Shown: piece after piece, positions 41,886 through 51,531 of the stretch
Layout of the letters: every line of letters starts with the position of its first letter
Position numbering within the stretch: the first letter of the stretch is position 1
NCBI GenBank assembly: GCA_050250815.1
Contig: JBFWNY010000001.1
Span: 1 to 64,000, forward strand
DNA: 64,000 nt
Source: JAEUMD01 sp050250815
GTDB lineage: Bacteria > Pseudomonadota > Alphaproteobacteria > Rhizobiales > Hyphomicrobiaceae
Reading direction: 5' to 3'
The notes under the pieces: generated by a model
What the model was told of the DNA's origin: nothing
Database searches by the model: none
What the model saw: only the letters and a program-made list of their open reading frames with translations
Translations under genes and position numbers: made by a program

Positions 41886-42809
41886 TTGCAAGCGAACCCT
41901 ATCCGTATCGGCACACGCGGTTCGCCGTTGGCCCTGGCTCAGGCGCACGAGGTGCGCGCGCGGCTCGCGGCCGCGCATGGCCGGCCCGAGGCGGATTTCG
42001 AGATCGTCGTCATCAAGACGACGGGCGATCTCATTCTCGACCGGCCGCTCGCCGAGGTTGGTGGCAAGGGGCTGTTCACCAAGGAGATCGAAAGCGCGCT
42101 CATCGCCGGTGAGATCGATCTCGCGGTGCATTCGATGAAGGACATGCAGACGGATCTGCCCGATGGTCTGGTCATAGGAGCGACACTGCCGCGCGAGGAC
42201 GTGCGCGACGCCTTCATCAGCCTGGAGCACGGCTCGCTCGCAGAACTGCCTGAAGGAGCGGTGGTGGGCACGTCCTCTCTTCGCCGACAGGCGCAGGTGC
42301 GCAAGCTGCGGCCGGATCTTGAGGTCGTGGGGTTCCGCGGCAATGTGCAGACGCGGCTGCGTAAGCTCGAGGAGAAGGTCGCGGCGGCGACATTCCTGGC
42401 CTGCGCCGGTCTGAACCGTCTGGGGCTTGCCGATCGTATCGCCGAGCGCGTGCCTGTCGATGTCATGCTGCCGGCGGTGGCGCAGGCTGCAATTGGCATC
42501 GAGGTGCGCGAGGGTGATGCCACGATTTCGTCTCTGGTGGCGCCGCTCGACGACGTGGCCACAGCGATTGCCGTCACGGCGGAGCGGGCTTTCCTCAAGC
42601 GGCTGGAAGGCTCGTGCCGCACGCCGATTGCCGGGCTGGCGACGCTCGATGGTGACCTTCTCGACTTCCGCGGCGAGATCCTGACGCCCGACGGCCGCGT
42701 TTGTCACGCGGTGCGGTCGCGTGGCAGCGTGGCCGAAGCCGCGCAGATCGGCGATGCCGCGGCCCTCGATGTTCTCGGACGCGCCGGACCCGGATTTTTC
42801 ACGCAGTAG
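41886..42809 (+). CDS. hemC: Hydroxymethylbilane synthase HemC
   Basis: A 307-residue enzyme that polymerises four porphobilinogens into hydroxymethylbilane for heme and cobalamin synthesis. It shows IRIGTRGSPLALAQAHEVR, EIDLAVHSMKDM, GTSSLRRQAQ and GFRGNVQTRLRKL. The dipyrromethane-binding cysteine lies in RLEGSCRTPIAGLA. I chose a TTG at 41886 with GGAG eight bases upstream, because homologues begin about ten residues before RIGTRG; an ATG at 41835 would add 17 residues. hemD follows after five bases. Confidence 0.93.
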   Translation: MQANPIRIGTRGSPLALAQAHEVRARLAAAHGRPEADFEIVVIKTTGDLILDRPLAEVGGKGLFTKEIESALIAGEIDLAVHSMKDMQTDLPDGLVIGATLPREDVRDAFISLEHGSLAELPEGAVVGTSSLRRQAQVRKLRPDLEVVGFRGNVQTRLRKLEEKVAAATFLACAGLNRLGLADRIAERVPVDVMLPAVAQAAIGIEVREGDATISSLVAPLDDVATAIAVTAERAFLKRLEGSCRTPIAGLATLDGDLLDFRGEILTPDGRVCHAVRSRGSVAEAAQIGDAAALDVLGRAGPGFFTQ

Positions 42810-42814
42810 GCGCC

Positions 42815-43573
42815 ATGCACATTCTCGTGACACGGCCCGAACCCGACGCCTCGCAGATGCGCGCGCAGATCGAGGCGATGGGGCACAGCGCCGACGTCGC
42901 GCCGCTGCTCGTCATAACGGTTGATGCTCCGTCCGATGCCGCGCTGCAGGGCCGCGACGGTCTCGTCGTGACGAGTCGCAATGGCCTTCGCGCGCTGGAA
43001 CGCGCTTCCGATCTGCGAGCGTTGCTTGGTCGGCCTCTGTTCGTAGTTGGCAGGGGAACGGCCGCTGCGGCGCGCGCACTGGGCTTTAAGGATGTCATTA
43101 TCGGCCCGGCGACCGCCAAGGACCTCGTTCCGTTGATCGTGGATCGGATGAAGGGCGCGCATGGAACTCGGGGAATTGCTCCACGGGAAGTGAATCTGTT
43201 GCATCTGTCGGGTGACAAGATCTCGTTCGACCTCGTGCCGCCGCTCGCCGAGCACGGGCTGCGCCTCGACAGGGCAACCGTCTATCGTTCGCAGCCCGCC
43301 GACAGACTGCTTCCCGAAGTCCAGGGCGCCCTGTCCCGAGGCCGTTACGACGGTGTCGTTCTGATGTCTCCGCTGACGGCTGAAACCTTCGTTCACCTCG
43401 TCGAGCGGGAGGGGCTGGCGGATGCCGCCGCCCATCCGGCATATCTGTGTCTCTCCGCCGGAATAGCCGAGCGCGTAGATGGGCTTAAGCCGGGTCGGGT
43501 ACTCGTCGCGCCAAAGCCCACAGCCGAAGATATGCTTGCGCTTGTCGGTCAACTGGCGGCACTATCGGAGTAA
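42815..43573 (+). CDS. hemD: Uroporphyrinogen-III synthase HemD
   Basis: A 252-residue enzyme that cyclises hydroxymethylbilane with inversion of ring D. Sequence conservation in this family is low, but the start MHILVTRPEPDASQMRAQIEAMGH, the segment LVVTSRNGLRAL, and VVLMSPLTAETFVHLV fit its two-domain pattern, and it directly follows hemC. The ATG at 42815 lies five bases after the hemC stop, so translation is coupled. The C terminus ends at AALSE. Mic60-like and hemY genes follow, the usual alphaproteobacterial order. Confidence 0.92.
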   Translation: MHILVTRPEPDASQMRAQIEAMGHSADVAPLLVITVDAPSDAALQGRDGLVVTSRNGLRALERASDLRALLGRPLFVVGRGTAAAARALGFKDVIIGPATAKDLVPLIVDRMKGAHGTRGIAPREVNLLHLSGDKISFDLVPPLAEHGLRLDRATVYRSQPADRLLPEVQGALSRGRYDGVVLMSPLTAETFVHLVEREGLADAAAHPAYLCLSAGIAERVDGLKPGRVLVAPKPTAEDMLALVGQLAALSE

Positions 43574-43678
43574 AAGTCGCACCCCCCGGACCCTGCGACG
43601 ACAATCTGAAAAGCTTCGCGCCGATGGGCCTGTAAGCCTTGCGGCAGCGTGCGACTGTATCGAGTGGAGGCGTAGGCG

Positions 43679-45517
43679 ATGGTGAGTTCCAAGGACGACG
43701 GCAAGAAGGATCCGCTGCGCGGCAGCGATCCCAAACGGCCGCATGCGACGCTGGATCTGAAGGCCGTCGAGGTCAAGCCGCCCGAGAAGAAGGAAGATGC
43801 CAAGGCCACCGAAGCGTCTGGTCCGGCTTCGAAGCAGACAGGCACTGCCGGCAGCAGCGACTCCAAGGCACCGGAAATCAAACCGGTGTCCGGGTTGACG
43901 ACGAAGCCCGAGGACAGTGCCAGCGCAGCGAAAGATACAACCAAAGATGCAGCGAAGGATGTGAAGCCCGCCGCTGCGGCCGCGGCGACATCTGCGGCGT
44001 CGGCCGCGGCCTCGGTGCCGAAAGTTCCTCCCGCGTCGGATGCACGACAGCCTTCACCGCCACCTCCCGCCCGTCGTGGCGGTGGCATCGGCGGTTTCTT
44101 CACGCATATTGCAGCGGGTATTGTCGGTGGCTTCCTCGCACTCGTCGGCGGCGATGCGCTGATGAAACAGACCGGTCTGCATCTGGGCACTAAGCCTCAA
44201 CCTCAACTGAGCGAGGAGGTCGCACGCCGTCTTGGAGCGCTGGAGACGGCGGTGCGTGCGGCACCCTCGGGTGCTGACGCCGACCTTGGCGAAAAGCTCG
44301 CGGCGCAGGCGGCCCGCATCGACAAGCTGCAGGCGACCGAGACGCGAATGGTCGAGATCGCCGATGCGCACGCAAAATTGCAGGCCGAGACGCATGCACT
44401 CGCCAAGCGCCTTGCTGAAGCGCCCGCTGGCGGTGGCTCGCCCGACCCGCGCATCGGCAAACTCGAGGAGAAACTGTCGCTGCTGTCGTCGGCTGCCGAG
44501 GGCAGCCAGGGTGCAGCCGCCATACCCCAGCTCGCAGCCGTAACCGGCAAGCTGTCGGACCTGGAAGCGACCCTCGGCAATCAGCTCTCTGCCCTGCGCA
44601 AGAGCGTGACCGAGGAGATCGAGACACGCATAGCGAAGGCGGCTGAAGCGGCGGAGGCGGCGCGCTCGGGCACGCAGCGGGTCGACCGTGAGCTGTCCGA
44701 TGTCAAGACCGATGCCGCGCGCATCACGCAGCGCCTCGAAACACTGAAAGCCGATAACCAGCGCTTCTCAGATGCGCTCGCAGCGGCTCAGGCTGAAGCA
44801 GGCAAGGTCTCATCCGCTCTCGACGCCCTGCGCAGCGATGTCGGACAGCGCTTCAAGTCGGTCGCGAAGCCTGATGATGTCGCCGCCGCCGTTGCGCCGG
44901 TGACAGCGCGTCTCGACGGCATCGAGAAGCGCGTCGATACCGTCGTCACCGCCGAGCAGAGCCGCAAGGCGAGCGCCGAGCGTATCGTGCTGTCGCTCGA
45001 ACTCGCCAACCTGAAGCGGGCGGTCGATCGCGGTATCGGCTACGCCGACGAACTGGCCCAGGTGAAGAAGGCGGCTGGGGGCAAGATCGATCTGGCCGCA
45101 CTCGAGCCCTCCAAGAGCGAGGGCGTGCCGACGCTCACCGAGCTGCAGGCATCTTTCCGCCCCCTGTCACATCAGATCATCGATGCGGCGAGCGAGCCCG
45201 CCGATGGTGGCGTCGTGGACCGGTTGCTGGCCGGCGCCAAGTCGATCGTGCGCGTCAGGAAGGTTGATCACCGGCCGGACGACGACAGCGTGGAAGCTGT
45301 GGTCGGGCGAATGGACAGGGCGCTCGAAGAGGGCCGCATTACGGACTTCGTGTCGCTCGCCGAGAAGCTGCCAGCACGCGCCAAGGCGCCGGCGGCGGGC
45401 CTCATGCAGAAGGTCGAAGCGCGGCACGCGGTCGACAAGGCGCTTGCCGAAATTCAAACCCAGCTCAAGGCCACGCTCGGCAGTGCCGGCGAGGCCGCCT
45501 CCGCCACGGCGAAATAA
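43679..45517 (+). CDS. Mic60/mitofilin-like inner-membrane protein
   Basis: A 612-residue COG4223 protein related to mitochondrial Mic60. A long Ala/Lys/Pro-rich cytoplasmic N terminus (1-135) is followed by one membrane helix near 137-158 (GGFFTHIAAGIVGGFLALVGG). An extended periplasmic coiled coil (about 175-460) follows, and the C-terminal mitofilin-type domain contains FVSLAEKLPARAKAPAAGLMQKVEARHAVDKAL. Alphaproteobacterial homologues shape intracytoplasmic or envelope membranes. TGGAGG precedes the ATG. The gene lies between hemD and hemY, its conserved place. Confidence 0.88.
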   Translation: MVSSKDDGKKDPLRGSDPKRPHATLDLKAVEVKPPEKKEDAKATEASGPASKQTGTAGSSDSKAPEIKPVSGLTTKPEDSASAAKDTTKDAAKDVKPAAAAAATSAASAAASVPKVPPASDARQPSPPPPARRGGGIGGFFTHIAAGIVGGFLALVGGDALMKQTGLHLGTKPQPQLSEEVARRLGALETAVRAAPSGADADLGEKLAAQAARIDKLQATETRMVEIADAHAKLQAETHALAKRLAEAPAGGGSPDPRIGKLEEKLSLLSSAAEGSQGAAAIPQLAAVTGKLSDLEATLGNQLSALRKSVTEEIETRIAKAAEAAEAARSGTQRVDRELSDVKTDAARITQRLETLKADNQRFSDALAAAQAEAGKVSSALDALRSDVGQRFKSVAKPDDVAAAVAPVTARLDGIEKRVDTVVTAEQSRKASAERIVLSLELANLKRAVDRGIGYADELAQVKKAAGGKIDLAALEPSKSEGVPTLTELQASFRPLSHQIIDAASEPADGGVVDRLLAGAKSIVRVRKVDHRPDDDSVEAVVGRMDRALEEGRITDFVSLAEKLPARAKAPAAGLMQKVEARHAVDKALAEIQTQLKATLGSAGEAASATAK

Positions 45518-45529
45518 GGAATCGACGGC

Positions 45530-47644
45530 ATGTTGCGTCTCATCGTGTTTCTGCTGGCTGTCGTCGCGGTGGCAACCGGCCTGTCCTGGCTGGCGGACCG
45601 GCCCGGCCTCATCGTCTTCAATTGGGAAGGCTACGAAGGAGAAATCAGCGTCTTCCACGCCGTCGTGGCGCTGACGCTGCTGCTCGGCCTGGCCATCTTC
45701 GCGTGGTCGCTTATGCGCTCTGTGTGGATGAGCCCCGCCGCGATGGGCCGGTACTTCAACCGGCGTCGCCAGGGCCGCGGACTGGACGCGTTGTCCTCCG
45801 GCATGATCGCAATTGGCGCAGGCGACAAGCAGACGGCGACCCGTTACGCCATTCAGGCGCGCAAGTCGCTACCCAACGAGCCGTTGACGCATCTGCTGCG
45901 TGCGCAGGCCGCCCAGCTGTCTGGCGACAAGGCGACAGCGCGGCGCATCTTCGAGGCCATGCTGGCGAGCCCTGACACCGAGCAGCTCGGTCTGCGCGGC
46001 CTGTTCCTGGAAGCAGAGCGCGAGGGCGAGCGCGAGGCCGCGCTGCAGTTCGCGGAGCGGGCGCTCAAGCTCAATCCCAAGCTCGGCTGGTCGGCGGATG
46101 CCCTGTTCGATCTTCAGTGCAAGTCCGCCGACTGGGAAGGAGCGCTGGCGACCGTTGCCATGTCGCGCAAGCACGGCCATCTCGACAAGCCGACCGCCGA
46201 GCGGCGGCGCGCGGTGCTGCTGGCCGCGCAGGCACAGCGCGCCGAGGACAGCGATCCCGAGCGCGCGTTGTCACTGGCACTCGAATCCCACAATCTGGCG
46301 CCGGGACTCGTGCCCGCGGCTGCGATCGCCGGCCGCATCCTCGCGTCGCGGGGAAACACGCCAAAAGCGACCAAGGTGCTGCAGCGGACGTGGGTCAAGT
46401 CACCCCATCCCGATCTCGCCACCGCCTACGCCTATGCCCGGCTCGGCGACAGCCCGCGCGACAGGCTCGAACGCGTCAAGCAGTTGGCGCGGCTGACGTC
46501 CAATTCGATCGAGAGCCCCATCGCCGTGGCGCGTGCCGCCATCGAGTCGCGTGACTTCGACGCCGCCCGCGCGGCGCTCGAACCTCTGCTCGAAGGCCGT
46601 ATGACGCAGCGTGTCGCGACGCTGATGGCGCGTATCGAGGGTGAGCAGCACGGCGACAAGGGGCGCGTGCGCGAATGGCTGGCGCGCGCCGTCAACGCAC
46701 CGCGCGATCCGGCGTGGACGGCGGACGGCATCGTGTCCGACACATGGGCACCCGTGTCCCCCGTCACTGGTCAGCTCGATGCCTTCCAGTGGCGCGTACC
46801 TGTCGAAAGCATGGATTCGCCGCAAGCCGAGTTGCTGGCGCAGAAGCTCGAGGAACTCGTCGCACTGGGTGCGCCGGTCGATACCATCGAGGCGCGCGCC
46901 GTTGCGCCGGTCACCGATGCAGCACCGGGCGCAGGCCGCGGTGCGGCTGCCGCCTCGACCGACAGCGCGAACGACCTGCCTGCCGATCACCACGTGACTG
47001 CGGAGGCGAGCCAGCCGGTGTCACGCGCCGCCGCAGCGGCCGCGGGCGCGGTATCCGCCGCTACAGCGTCCGGTGTTGCCAAGTCGGCCGCCGCCGCTCC
47101 AATCGCCGCGTCAGCGGAACGCCCGACCGAACCGGAGGCCTCCTCGGCCACAGCTCGCGCAACCGCACCCGCCCCGACCGCCCCCGTGTCAGCCCATGTT
47201 GCCGCCGGCGGCGGGGAGCCTTCCCGCCAGCAGCGCGCGGCAGCCGACAGTGGCGCCAAGTCCGAGGCGACGGCGGCCAAGACGTCGCCGGTCATCGTCA
47301 CGGCAGCCGATCCCGTTGCGCAGTCGGCAACGGGCAACAGTTCCAGTCCGGCCGCTGCCGGGACGTCAGTCGTGCCTGCGAAGTCGTCACTTGCCGGCGC
47401 CGAGCCAAGTGCAGGGGAGGCTCCTGTCATGATCGCTGACCGGGAGCGTACCCAGGAGCATCCGTCGCAGCCCGGCCGAAGAGGGGCCGCTGCCAAACCC
47501 GCGGCGACCAAGCGTCCGGCACAGCAGGAGCCGAACATCTTCGTTTCTCCGCGCGCGCCCGATGATCCGGGGACCGAGGTCGAGGCCGACAACGAGCCGA
47601 CCGAGCCGTTGGAGTTGCCACGCCGCAGCTTCGCCAACCGCTGA
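45530..47644 (+). CDS. hemY: HemY-like TPR membrane protein with long Ala/Pro tail
   Basis: A 704-residue HemY family protein. Two N-terminal membrane helices (LRLIVFLLAVVAVATGLSWLA and VVALTLLLGLAIFAWSLM) are followed by a TPR-rich domain to about residue 440. The end of the core, PRDPAWTADGIVSDTWAPVSPVTGQLDAFQW, is a strong family mark. The last 250 residues are a low-complexity Ala/Ser/Pro/Thr tail ending with a basic patch; most HemY proteins are near 400-500 residues, so this tail is unusually long. Despite the name, it is not a heme-pathway enzyme. It lies 12 bp after the Mic60-like gene. Confidence 0.9.
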   Translation: MLRLIVFLLAVVAVATGLSWLADRPGLIVFNWEGYEGEISVFHAVVALTLLLGLAIFAWSLMRSVWMSPAAMGRYFNRRRQGRGLDALSSGMIAIGAGDKQTATRYAIQARKSLPNEPLTHLLRAQAAQLSGDKATARRIFEAMLASPDTEQLGLRGLFLEAEREGEREAALQFAERALKLNPKLGWSADALFDLQCKSADWEGALATVAMSRKHGHLDKPTAERRRAVLLAAQAQRAEDSDPERALSLALESHNLAPGLVPAAAIAGRILASRGNTPKATKVLQRTWVKSPHPDLATAYAYARLGDSPRDRLERVKQLARLTSNSIESPIAVARAAIESRDFDAARAALEPLLEGRMTQRVATLMARIEGEQHGDKGRVREWLARAVNAPRDPAWTADGIVSDTWAPVSPVTGQLDAFQWRVPVESMDSPQAELLAQKLEELVALGAPVDTIEARAVAPVTDAAPGAGRGAAAASTDSANDLPADHHVTAEASQPVSRAAAAAAGAVSAATASGVAKSAAAAPIAASAERPTEPEASSATARATAPAPTAPVSAHVAAGGGEPSRQQRAAADSGAKSEATAAKTSPVIVTAADPVAQSATGNSSSPAAAGTSVVPAKSSLAGAEPSAGEAPVMIADRERTQEHPSQPGRRGAAAKPAATKRPAQQEPNIFVSPRAPDDPGTEVEADNEPTEPLELPRRSFANR

Positions 47645-47791
47645 GCGGGCGGACGATGCGACGATGCCGCGCCTTGCCGGTTCGGCTCGCGTGGCCCCTG
47701 CGTGTCTGGTATGCGTCGCCACGGACCTCGCAGCGTTCGCCCGCGCACGGGATCGACCCTCCAGGATCGGGGCACCCGCGAAAGCAGGAGT

Positions 47792-49567
47792 ATGGCGACC
47801 GAGATCAACGTCCCGGCCTATAGTGATGCACTCGTCGTGCTCGGCACGGCGGGTATTATCGTGCCGCTGCTGAGCCGATGGGGTCTAAGTCCCGTTGTCG
47901 GCTATCTAGGTGCGGGCGCGTTGCTGGGTCCGCAGGGTCTTGGCACCTACGTCGCGGATCTGCCGTTCCTCTACTGGCTGACGGTCATCGACGCCAAGAA
48001 CGTGGCAAGCATCGCCGATCTTGGTGTCGTCTTCCTTCTGTTCCTTATCGGGCTCGAGCTGTCGTTCGAGCGCCTGCTCACGATGCGCCGTTTGCTGACC
48101 GGCCTTGGCGGATCGCAGATCGCGCTGACGTGCGCGATTATCGCCGGTCTGCTCATGCTGTTCGGGTTGCCCGGTTCCGTAGCCGTCATCCTGGGCGGTT
48201 CATTGGCCCTGTCGTCGACTGCTGTCGTGCTCGAGGTGCTGTCGCGGGAGGACCGGCTCTCGACCGTGACGGGGCGCGTCAGCTTCTCGGTGCTGCTGGC
48301 GCAGGATCTGGCCGTGGTGCCGCTGCTCATCTTCATTTCGCTGCTGGCAGCCGATACCGGAGGGTCGGTGCTGTCCAGCATCGGCATCGCGCTCGCTCAG
48401 GCACTTGTTGCGATCGCGATCATCCTCGTCACGGGCCGGCTGTTTCTGCGGCCGCTGTTCCGGCTGGTGTCGGCGAGCCGGTCCATCGAACTGTTCATCG
48501 CCGCGACGCTGTTCGTCGTTATCCTGACGGGCTTCATCGCCGCCGTTTCAGGCCTGTCGATGGCGCTGGGCGCCTTCATCGCCGGGCTGCTGCTGGCCGG
48601 TACCGAGTACCGGCGCGCGGTGCAGGCGACCGTCGAGCCGTTCAAGAGCCTGCTGCTGGGCATCTTCTTCTTCACCGTGGGCATGAGCATCGACGTGCGC
48701 GAGATCCTGCGCGAACCGGGCTGGATCGCTGCTGCCGTCGTTGCGCTGATCGCGGGCAAAGCCGCGGTGATCGTGCTGCTCGGCCGCCTGTTCAAGCTCA
48801 CATGGCCCGTCAGCATCGAGACAGCGCTGCTGCTGGGACCGGGCGGCGAGTTCGCCTTCGTCGGCGTCGGGCTCGCCGCGACGCTCGGCGTGATGGACCG
48901 CGAAGTCGCTGCCTTCACGCTCACGGTAACATCGCTGTCGATGGCGCTCATCCCGCTGATGGCCATCGCCGGCCGGCGCCTTGCTGGCTGGTTCGCCGAG
49001 CCGGCGGGCGCCGACCCCGAGATTGCCGTCGCGCCCCTGGCGCAGACCGGTCACGCCATCGTTGTCGGGTATGGCCGGATGGGCAAGGTCGTGTGCGATC
49101 TGTTACGAATGCACGGCATTCCCTACGTCGCGATCGATCACGACGGGCGTTCGGTCACTTCCGACCGGCGCAAGGGTCACGACGTCTACTACGGTGATGC
49201 GACGAGCCCCGCATTCCTGGAAGCGTGCGGCGTGCGCCGCGCGAGCGCAGTCGTCGTCACCATTCAGGCGCAAGACGTCATCGACCGGGTGGTGGAGAGC
49301 GTCCGCACGTTTCGTCCCGACATCAGGATCGTCTCCCGCGCGCGGGACGGAGCGCACGCGCGGCACCTTTACGCGATCGGAGTCAACAACGCTGTTCCCG
49401 AAACGGTAGAAGCAAGCCTGCAGCTTTCGCGCGCGGCGCTCGTGGAGCTGGGCGTGCAGCAGGGCCCCGTCGGCGTGTCGATCAAGCACAAGCGCGAGGA
49501 GCTGCGCCAGGATCTTCAGCCGCAGGCCGCTCCACCGCCGCCCCCGACGTCGCCCGAAACGGTGTGA
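47792..49567 (+). CDS. CPA2-family K+/H+ antiporter with RCK domain (KefB-like)
   Basis: A 591-residue membrane protein. About twelve helices (1-400) carry GAGALLGPQGLG, LLFLIGLELSFERL, SLALSSTAVVLEVL and AQDLAVVPLLIF segments typical of the monovalent cation:proton antiporter-2 family. The C-terminal RCK/TrkA-N domain opens with HAIVVGYGRMGKVVCDLL (nucleotide site). A proline-rich end (PQAAPPPPPTSP) follows. CAGGAG lies just before the ATG at 47792. Such proteins extrude potassium under electrophile or osmotic stress. It is transcribed alone after hemY. Confidence 0.93.
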   Translation: MATEINVPAYSDALVVLGTAGIIVPLLSRWGLSPVVGYLGAGALLGPQGLGTYVADLPFLYWLTVIDAKNVASIADLGVVFLLFLIGLELSFERLLTMRRLLTGLGGSQIALTCAIIAGLLMLFGLPGSVAVILGGSLALSSTAVVLEVLSREDRLSTVTGRVSFSVLLAQDLAVVPLLIFISLLAADTGGSVLSSIGIALAQALVAIAIILVTGRLFLRPLFRLVSASRSIELFIAATLFVVILTGFIAAVSGLSMALGAFIAGLLLAGTEYRRAVQATVEPFKSLLLGIFFFTVGMSIDVREILREPGWIAAAVVALIAGKAAVIVLLGRLFKLTWPVSIETALLLGPGGEFAFVGVGLAATLGVMDREVAAFTLTVTSLSMALIPLMAIAGRRLAGWFAEPAGADPEIAVAPLAQTGHAIVVGYGRMGKVVCDLLRMHGIPYVAIDHDGRSVTSDRRKGHDVYYGDATSPAFLEACGVRRASAVVVTIQAQDVIDRVVESVRTFRPDIRIVSRARDGAHARHLYAIGVNNAVPETVEASLQLSRAALVELGVQQGPVGVSIKHKREELRQDLQPQAAPPPPPTSPETV

Positions 49568-49574
49568 GAGCCCG

Positions 49575-50339
49575 TCAGCCGCGCCCCTCGAACGGCATCT
49601 CGGTCGCCTTGATGGTCATGAACAGCACGTTGGCTTCGATCGGCAGGCTCGCCATGTAGAGTACGGCGCTGGCGACGTGCTGGGTATCCATGCGCGCTTC
49701 GACCTTGCGCGAGCCGTCGGCCTGCAGCGCGCCATGTCCCTTGGCCATCGGCTCGGTCATGGCGGTGGCGGCATTGCCGATGTCGATCTGACCGCAGGCG
49801 ATGTTGTGGCCGCGCCCATCAAGTGCGATTGCCTTCGTCAGGCCGGTGATGGCGTGCTTCGTCGCCGTGTAGGGCGCGGAGAAGGGCCGCGGCGCATGCG
49901 CCGAGATCGATCCGTTGTTGATGATGCGGCCGCCCTTGGGCGACTGCCGCTTCATGACGCGGATCGCCTCCTGGCAACACAAGAACACGCCAGTGAGATT
50001 GACGTCGACGACCTGCCGCCATGTTTCGACAGGCAGTTCCTCCATCGGCACTGGCGGCGCCGAAAGCCCTGCGTTGTTGAACAAGACGTCGACGCGGCCG
50101 AACGCCTGCATGGTCGCGTTGAACAACGAGCGCACCTCGAGCGGATCGGAGACGTCGCAAGCTTGCGCCAGAATTTCGCCGCCACCCGGTGCGGCGAGCG
50201 ACTTGGTATCGTTGAGCGGTCCGATACGCCGTCCGGCAAGCGCGACGTTGTAGCCTTCGGCGGCAAAGGCGAGCGCCACCGCGCGCCCTATTCCCGTACC
50301 TGCTCCCGTCACGACCGCAACCTTGCCACGTCCCGACAC
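49575..50339 (-). CDS. SDR-family oxidoreductase
   Basis: A 254-residue short-chain dehydrogenase. The cofactor motif TGAGTGIGRAVALAFA is followed by NNAGLSAPP. The catalytic motif is YTATK near residues 158-162, after a serine in INNGSISAHAP. The ATG starts just before KVAVVTGAG. It converges with the CPA2 gene and lies 180 bp downstream of hbd on the same strand, with a terminator between, so it is a separate unit. The substrate is unknown. Confidence 0.9.
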   Translation of the reverse strand: MSGRGKVAVVTGAGTGIGRAVALAFAAEGYNVALAGRRIGPLNDTKSLAAPGGGEILAQACDVSDPLEVRSLFNATMQAFGRVDVLFNNAGLSAPPVPMEELPVETWRQVVDVNLTGVFLCCQEAIRVMKRQSPKGGRIINNGSISAHAPRPFSAPYTATKHAITGLTKAIALDGRGHNIACGQIDIGNAATAMTEPMAKGHGALQADGSRKVEARMDTQHVASAVLYMASLPIEANVLFMTIKATEMPFEGRG

Positions 50340-50445
50340 GTCATCGCCTCCTGCTGTATGAATGGCCCCGCGCCGCGGCCGCCGGAGCGCACGCTATCAC
50401 GCAGCGGGGTAGGCACAAGGTCGGAGATGATGGTGCCGCTGCCGC

Positions 50446-50482
50446 AAAGAAAAAGTGCGGAGCACATCTGCGCTCCGCACTT
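50446..50482 (-). terminator. Intrinsic terminator after hbd
   Basis: An 11-bp perfect stem, AAGTGCGGAGC/GCTCCGCACTT, with an eight-base loop. On the minus strand it is followed by TTTCTTTG. It ends the etfB-etfA-hbd unit. Confidence 0.88.
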
Positions 50483-50517
50483 GGAATAGTCTTGCCTGTT
50501 CGGGCGGTGTGGCCCGG

Positions 50518-51459
50518 TCAGCGGGTCGGGATTGGCTTCTCGCCACGGTAGTCGTAGAAGCCACGCTTGGTCTTGCGGCCGAGCCAGCCGGCCTCGACGT
50601 ACTTCACGAGAAGCGGGCAGGGGCGATACTTGGAGTCGGCGAGGCCCTCATAGAGCACCTGCATGACGGACAGGCAGGTGTCGAGGCCGATGAAGTCAGC
50701 CAGTTCGAGCGGACCCATGGGATGGTGCGCGCCGAGCTTCATCGCCTTGTCGATGGAGTCGACCGTACCGACACCCTCGTACAGCGTGTAGACAGCCTCG
50801 TTGATCATCGGCAGCAAAATGCGGTTGACGATGAACGCCGGAAAATCCTCGCTCACCGCCGTGGTCTTGCCGAGGCTTTCGACGAACGCCTTCGTGTCGG
50901 AGAACGTCTCGTCCTCGGTGGCGATGCCGCGAATCAGCTCGACCAGCTCCATCATCGGCACCGGGTTCATGAAGTGCATGCCGATGAAACGCTCCGGCCG
51001 GTCGGTCGTGGCGGCTAGACGCGTGATCGAGATCGAGGACGTGTTGGAGGCGAGCATCGCCTCCGGCTTCATGAACTGGCACAGGTCGGTGAAGATCTTG
51101 CGCTTGATCGATTCGTCTTCGGTTGCCGCTTCGATGACGAGATCACAATCGGCGAGCGACTTGAAGTCCGGCGCGTAGCCGATGCGCTTCAGCGCGTCGA
51201 CACGTTCGTCGTCCGAGATCAAGCCCTTGGCGATCTGGCGCCCCATGTTCTTATCGATGATTCCGACGGCGCGTTCGACGGCCTCCTTCTTGAGGTCGTT
51301 CATTACTACGCCATAGCCAGCCAGCGCGATGACATGGGCGATGCCATTGCCCATCTGTCCGGCGCCGACGATGCCCACCTTTTTGAACTTGGCCTTGAGA
51401 GCGTTTGACACGGAGGAACTACCTTTGGTCTTGCGTGCGCTTTTGACTGCGACGTCCAT
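50518..51459 (-). CDS. hbd: 3-hydroxybutyryl-CoA dehydrogenase (Hbd/PaaH type)
   Basis: A 313-residue NAD(P)-dependent enzyme that interconverts 3-hydroxybutyryl-CoA and acetoacetyl-CoA. It shows KKVGIVGAGQMGNGIAHVIA, VIEAATEDESIKRKIF, SNTSSISIT and GMHFMNPVPMMELVE (catalytic His), and a C-terminal domain with HHPMGPLELADFIGLD. I chose the ATG at 51459 with AAGGA upstream, which adds about 30 residues before the core; a GTG at 51411 would match usual homologues. It follows etfB-etfA and probably works with them in acyl-CoA oxidation or PHB turnover. Confidence 0.93.
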   Translation of the reverse strand: MDVAVKSARKTKGSSSVSNALKAKFKKVGIVGAGQMGNGIAHVIALAGYGVVMNDLKKEAVERAVGIIDKNMGRQIAKGLISDDERVDALKRIGYAPDFKSLADCDLVIEAATEDESIKRKIFTDLCQFMKPEAMLASNTSSISITRLAATTDRPERFIGMHFMNPVPMMELVELIRGIATEDETFSDTKAFVESLGKTTAVSEDFPAFIVNRILLPMINEAVYTLYEGVGTVDSIDKAMKLGAHHPMGPLELADFIGLDTCLSVMQVLYEGLADSKYRPCPLLVKYVEAGWLGRKTKRGFYDYRGEKPIPTR

Positions 51460-51531
51460 GGAGCGTGTCCTTTTCTGCCGGCGAGTGTCCGGCAAGTCTA
51501 TTTGCCCGGTCGGCCGTTCGACCGCTGATCA

